Positions 60,871 to 64,000 of a stretch of DNA of 64,000 nt are shown here, one piece after another. The notes below the pieces were generated by a model. It was not told the origin of the DNA. It did not search any database and was given only the letters and a program-made list of their open reading frames with translations. Location: assembly GCA_965602805.1 (NCBI GenBank), contig CBFCZK010000002.1, positions 178,760 through 242,759 on the forward strand. Reading direction: 5' to 3'. Numbering within the stretch: the first letter of the stretch is position 1; every line of letters starts with the position of its first letter. A program made the position numbers and the translations under genes. The DNA comes from Thiomicrorhabdus sp965602805 (lineage in GTDB: Bacteria; Pseudomonadota; Gammaproteobacteria; Thiomicrospirales; Thiomicrospiraceae).

Positions 60871-62472
60871 ATGAAAAAAACTATTCCTTTTTATCTGATT
60901 CAAAGCCTTACTTTCGCCAGTTTGATTGGTCTTTCTGCCTGTAGCACCCCACCGGTAAAGCCTATTAAAAAAGCACCCGAACTTAAAGTCACTGCACAAG
61001 TCGTCAAAACAGATGTCAAAGAAAACTTGCCGGCAGAAGAGTTGCAATCTTTTAGCCAAAGCGAGTTAAGGCTGCAAACTGAACTTTCGGCAGAGATGTT
61101 GGACTGGACGACTTACATTCAACTCAGCAACCACCTTTGGTTACAGAGTGATGATGAGAATCAGTCTCAGATTGAACAACAAGTTTGGGATAGACTTAAA
61201 CATGTCGATTCGACAACGATTGACTCACTTAAGCAACACAACGATTCGGGTGTCCAGGCTTGGGGCTTATTACTCTCCATTTTAAATGGCCCCGCTCAGC
61301 AACTCGAACAATCACTACAAAACCTTGCGGCCAGTCGTACTGAAAGCAGTGATAGAGACGCTATCTATCAGAAGCATTTACTGCCAGAACTACAACAGAA
61401 GCTCTCCGGTTTAGCAGCGGTTAAACAAATTGCCGTATTACTGCCCTTCCAAGGCAAATATGAGCAGGTCAGCAAGCAAATCCAAGCAGGTATGCTGAAA
61501 GCGTTTTTAGGCTCAGACCAATCAACCACGCTTAAGTTCTATGACAGTTTCCAGATTGACCAGGTCGAGGCTGTTTATAGCCTTGCCAAACAGGAAGGCG
61601 CGGACTTTGTGATTGGCCCTTTACGTAAACAAGCACTTGAGCAACTTGCCAATATAGAAGATCCAAATCTGCTCGCACTGAATAATATTGAAGCGTCGGC
61701 ATTTTATCAATTCAGCTATAAGTCGGCAGATGAAGTCTCGCAAATGATTGCGTTATTCGACCAGCACAACTATCGCCACATTGGCATACTGACGAACGAC
61801 GGACGCTCCGAGATAGCCAAAGCAGAAGCACTGCAACAGGCCTGGCAAACAAACCCGTTACGTACAGCGACTTTAAGCGTCTATCCCGATAAAAAGCCAA
61901 AACTACGCGATGCTTTGGGGAAATTGATTAATGAAGAAACCAGCCAAACTCGTTATAACAACCTGCGTTGGGCGACCGGTCAAAAACTTTCATTCTTCCC
62001 GAGAACGCGTCAAGATTTTGATGCCATTATCATCCTTGATAATCGCAATCGTATTGCTGTGTTTAAACCGCAGTTTGCGTTCTTTGAGCTTAAGGTTCCT
62101 GTGTATGGATCCACCCAACTTTCACCGAAAAACCTGCAAGAAAACCGCCCTTATGTCGATTTAAAAGGCGTCAAGTTTTTAACGCACCCAGTTGCATTCA
62201 ACCCAGAGGAACTCAACACTCTATTTGAAGCCTATGGCTGGGATAGTTTTCAGGTCGTTGCACAAATGAGCAAGATGCAGGTCGGAGCGATTCTAGACAA
62301 CGGAAAAACTGGATTATTATCGCTGCAAAACGGTGAATTTTTACAAAACTTGGTCTGGGCGCAATACAACAAAAACGGCCTAATTGAACCCATGCCACCA
62401 ATACTTCCAAAAGAAACCTTCTCTAACTCAGTTTTCTCAATCCCTGAGAAAAACAGTCCAGAAAAACATTAA
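60871..62472 (+). CDS. lpoA: Outer-membrane lipoprotein LpoA, PBP1A activator
   Basis: Lipoprotein (LppC/YraM family) that reaches through peptidoglycan to stimulate PBP1A. ATG 60871 starts a lipoprotein signal with lipobox LSAC (MKKTIPFYLIQ to LSACSTPP); the TTG 60853 would spoil it. 533 residues: a helical N-terminal half (about 30-185) and a periplasmic-binding-protein-like C-terminal half (about 190-510, IAVLLPFQGKYEQVSKQIQAGM). Followed by yraN after 17 bases. A near-palindrome (ACAGGCCTGG, 61836) encodes QQAW. Confidence 0.9.
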   Translation: MKKTIPFYLIQSLTFASLIGLSACSTPPVKPIKKAPELKVTAQVVKTDVKENLPAEELQSFSQSELRLQTELSAEMLDWTTYIQLSNHLWLQSDDENQSQIEQQVWDRLKHVDSTTIDSLKQHNDSGVQAWGLLLSILNGPAQQLEQSLQNLAASRTESSDRDAIYQKHLLPELQQKLSGLAAVKQIAVLLPFQGKYEQVSKQIQAGMLKAFLGSDQSTTLKFYDSFQIDQVEAVYSLAKQEGADFVIGPLRKQALEQLANIEDPNLLALNNIEASAFYQFSYKSADEVSQMIALFDQHNYRHIGILTNDGRSEIAKAEALQQAWQTNPLRTATLSVYPDKKPKLRDALGKLINEETSQTRYNNLRWATGQKLSFFPRTRQDFDAIIILDNRNRIAVFKPQFAFFELKVPVYGSTQLSPKNLQENRPYVDLKGVKFLTHPVAFNPEELNTLFEAYGWDSFQVVAQMSKMQVGAILDNGKTGLLSLQNGEFLQNLVWAQYNKNGLIEPMPPILPKETFSNSVFSIPEKNSPEKH

Positions 62473-62489
62473 ATAGGCGTTAATGGGTC

Positions 62490-62882
62490 ATGTTTGAGAA
62501 ATGGTTAAAATCCAAACCGCTCACTCAAGGCCAACAGAAAGAGTTACAGGCTCGAATCTGGTTAGAGAAACACAACATTGAAATCATCGCCCAAAACTTC
62601 CATTGTCGAGGTGGTGAAATCGACTTGATTGGGCTTTCTAAAACCTCCAAAAACTCACCCGTGCGCCTCATCTTTTTTGAAGTAAAATACCGAAAAAACA
62701 GCCAATATGGCTACCCTTCTGAATTTGTCACGCCACAGAAACAGCAACGTCTATTACTCTGTGCACAAAACTTTCTGCTAAAAAATCCAAATTTGGCAGA
62801 CTTGCCAATGCAATTCGACGTGATCATCTATGAAGGTTCACAGACAACACCAGAGTGGATTGAAGATGCATTTGGGGCATAG
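62490..62882 (+). CDS. yraN: YraN-family (UPF0102) endonuclease-like protein
   Basis: 130 residues, single domain of the restriction-endonuclease-like fold. The pattern LEKHNIEIIAQNFHCRGGEIDLIG and FFEVKYRKNSQYGYPSEFVTPQKQQRL shows the conserved E-D-ExK core. Cellular function is not established. It follows lpoA as in E. coli. Confidence 0.9.
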   Translation: MFEKWLKSKPLTQGQQKELQARIWLEKHNIEIIAQNFHCRGGEIDLIGLSKTSKNSPVRLIFFEVKYRKNSQYGYPSEFVTPQKQQRLLLCAQNFLLKNPNLADLPMQFDVIIYEGSQTTPEWIEDAFGA

Positions 62883-62896
62883 TTATTTCTAACGAA

Positions 62897-62906
62897 CCAG
62901 GCCTGG
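62897..62906. repeat. CCAGGCCTGG palindrome, copy 21
   Basis: Exact core in CTAACGAACCAGGCCTGGTTAG; 14 bases after the yraN stop. Confidence 0.9.
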
Positions 62907-63040
62907 TTAGTTTATTTTTAAGCCATTTTAAATGGGTTCTGAAGCCTATTGAAATAGCCTATCTGAACTTGGTATTTCTAAAATTATTTTCTTAAAGGCT
63001 TCTCAAGCAATTGGATTCAATCTAAGCCCCCTTTGCTACA

Positions 63041-63427
63041 TCAACCTTGAGAACTAAATTTACCTTCTTTTACTTTCGGATCCGACTTAGCACCGCATGA
63101 CCCTTCAAGTTTTTTCAAGATACCACATGTCGCCTCAGGTTGTTTATTAGCGCCGCACGACCCCTCCATCTCTTTATCGCTAGAATGCGTGACCTTGGGT
63201 TTTTCATTACCCCCACATGCGCTCTCAGATTGTTTAAGGCCTGCCTTATTGCCACCGCAACTACCTTGCAGTTTTTTATCGCCACCACACTTGCCTTCCG
63301 TGGCAACTTGAGCGTATCCGGAATCCATTTTTGAAAAGCCAAATGGGTTCTCACCAGCCGAAGCAACGCCACTTACACCAACGATTGCTGCACCTGCTAA
63401 TTTTAAAAAATCTCTTCGTGTTTTCAT
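63041..63427 (-). CDS. Tat-exported Cys-Gly repeat protein
   Basis: 128 residues from ATG 63427, chosen because GGAGG lies 6 bases upstream and the N-terminus MKTRRDFLKLAGAAIVG is a twin-arginine signal; the open frame extends 12 codons higher without merit. After the signal (likely cut after ASA) the mature part is hydrophilic and has six Cys, all followed by Gly: EGKCGG, QGSCGG, ESACGG, EGSCGA, EATCGI and EGSCGA, spaced 8-23 residues and separated by Lys-rich linkers. It recalls EGKCG-type copper-binding bufferin/HvfA precursors, but no modification genes are adjacent. A periplasmic metal-binding or redox protein is a guess. Confidence 0.7.
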   Translation of the reverse strand: MKTRRDFLKLAGAAIVGVSGVASAGENPFGFSKMDSGYAQVATEGKCGGDKKLQGSCGGNKAGLKQSESACGGNEKPKVTHSSDKEMEGSCGANKQPEATCGILKKLEGSCGAKSDPKVKEGKFSSQG

Positions 63428-63663
63428 GATTGCCTCCATTAATGACCAAAACATGTTTATCAATTATGTCGGCTATGATTACCCTTTAAATAGTAATAAT
63501 AACTTTACTATTTTAACAGAAACAGTCTTTAGATTGGGTTTCGAGCCTAAAATGCAAGCCATAGGCGTTCTAATAACGCTATGTTATTTGGCTCTATTTT
63601 GGCTTTTAATGGGGTATTTGGCGTGGGATTTTATCTTTCCGATAATCCTGACATTTAAACTTA

Positions 63664-63673
63664 CCAGGCCTGG
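63664..63673. repeat. CCAGGCCTGG palindrome, copy 22
   Basis: Exact core in the right-end gap, followed by TGGGTTT. Confidence 0.9.
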
Positions 63674-63701
63674 TGGGTTTGAATTTCTATTATGCTTAAA
63701 T

Positions 63702-63822
63702 TTATTCTGATGACTATTGAGAAGCCTTTCAAAGGGGAATTTGGCGTGCGAATTAATGATTCAGATACAAACCGACCAGGCCTGGTCGGTTTAAATTGAT
63801 TCTGATGACGATTGAGAAGCCT
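63702..63822 (+). repeat. Imperfect direct repeat linked to palindromes
   Basis: ATTCTGATGAC-T/G-ATTGAGAAGCCT occurs at about 63704-63727 and again at about 63799-63822, each 35 or fewer bases after a palindrome (copies 22 and 23). Palindrome plus this block looks like a duplicated module with a period of roughly 95-112 bases. Confidence 0.65.
63776..63785. repeat. CCAGGCCTGG palindrome, copy 23
   Basis: Exact core inside AACCGACCAGG and its complement CCTGGTCGGTT (63770-63791), the same extended form as the suf terminator, but here without strong A/T runs. Confidence 0.9.
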
Positions 63823-63868
63823 TGCTGAACCCTCTTGTTCAACATTTTTTCCGTAAAGGCTTCACGTG

Positions 63869-63892
63869 ACTATTTTGCGTGCCCAAAATAGT
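63869..63892. repeat. Inverted repeat / hairpin
   Basis: ACTATTTTG (63869-63877), loop CGTGCC, CAAAATAGT (63884-63892). A perfect 9-bp stem with no following T run; possible regulatory or element-boundary structure. Confidence 0.5.
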
Positions 63893-63916
63893 AACCACAA
63901 AAGGGCACCTTTGTCC

Positions 63917-64000
63917 GATACACAAACATAGGTAACACTTTATACCAGATACATAGGTAACACATTTTGTAATCTATAGAGCACCGAAGGAGGTGCTCAT
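63917..64000 (+). mobile_element. Probable left end of an insertion element, with start of its gene
   Basis: Two direct copies of ACATAGGTAACAC (about 63928-63940 and 63951-63963) recall the repeated terminal sites of some insertion sequences. The last bases form GAGCACC-GAAGGA-GGTGCTC (63979-63998) with AGGAGG (63988-63993) partly in the stem, 5 bases before AT at the window end. A G at the next base would make an ATG start. The element family cannot be told. Confidence 0.4.

Larger units (their letters stand above)
63428..64000. other. Right-end gap with repeats and mobile-element features
   Basis: No credible gene; an open frame on the plus strand at 63426-63710 is AT-rich, hydrophobic in patches and has no ribosome binding site. 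The stretch contains two palindromes, a direct repeat, a hairpin and a probable insertion-element end, all listed separately. Confidence 0.6.

Noticed and set aside
63426..63710. 94-residue plus-strand open frame with hydrophobic stretches
   Set aside because: It starts on top of the Cys-Gly gene's start region, has no ribosome binding site, is AT-rich and includes a repeat palindrome; it looks like chance.
1..64000. tRNA, rRNA or tmRNA genes
   Set aside because: I looked for cloverleaf-like segments with TTC-loop wording and for rRNA or tmRNA ends and saw none; rnpB is the only RNA gene I can support.

Overview
The window looks like the chromosome of a sulfur-oxidizing gammaproteobacterium of the Thiomicrospira / Hydrogenovibrio / Thiomicrorhabdus type. 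The evidence is the 3' end of a soxA cytochrome at the left edge, an AT-leaning base composition, gammaproteobacterial gene neighbourhoods (rsmI-lpoA-yraN, rnpB beside mraZ, secA-lpxC-ftsA) and a large division/cell-wall cluster. The genus is an inference; no 16S rRNA gene is present.

Layout. 1-5.5 kb: soxA end, terB-like gene, ilvD, argA, rnt. 5.5-14.5 kb: grxD, an asparagine-synthase-like amidotransferase (probably NAGGN type), a secreted alpha/beta hydrolase, a GGDEF-EAL protein overlapping coaE, a MutT-ThiE fusion, hisC, then a 179-bp MITE-like element. 14.6-24.8 kb: argJ, secA, a DUF721/DciA-like gene, and the distal half of the dcw cluster (lpxC, ftsA, ftsQ, ddl, murC). 25-41.3 kb: sufBCDS, the znuABC zinc-uptake locus with an attached P-loop gene, a chemoreceptor with a CZB zinc domain, folA-thyA, lgt and a second chemoreceptor. 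41.6-55.9 kb: an SDR gene and the proximal half of dcw (murG, ftsW, murD, mraY, murF, murE, ftsI, ftsL, ftsZ, rsmH, mraZ), driven from a sigma70-like promoter embedded in four MraZ-type boxes. 56.3-62.9 kb: rnpB, dacB, rsmJ, rsmI, lpoA, yraN. 63-64 kb: a Tat-signal Cys-Gly repeat protein and the probable left end of a mobile element.

Peptidoglycan and division genes dominate. Precursor synthesis (murC-G, mraY, ddl), septal machinery (ftsA, Q, L, I, W, Z), lipid A (lpxC), lipoprotein maturation (lgt) and PG remodelling or activation (dacB, lpoA) all lie here. The dcw cluster is split into two collinear blocks on the minus strand by about 17.6 kb of unrelated genes, and ftsZ has moved from its usual place beside ftsA to between rsmH and ftsL.

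The most striking non-genic feature is a dispersed perfect palindrome, CCAGGCCTGG, usually extended to TGACCAGGCCTGGTCA. I count 23 exact copies (14 intergenic, 9 inside genes) plus several near-copies. It forms terminator stems in some gaps, is translated as DQAW, TRPG or PGLV inside proteins, and in three places accompanies a second repeat family with arms of the type CCACGAAGGCACGAAG. Other points of note are an FtsI with an apparently duplicated N-terminal pedestal module and the small secreted Cys-Gly repeat protein.
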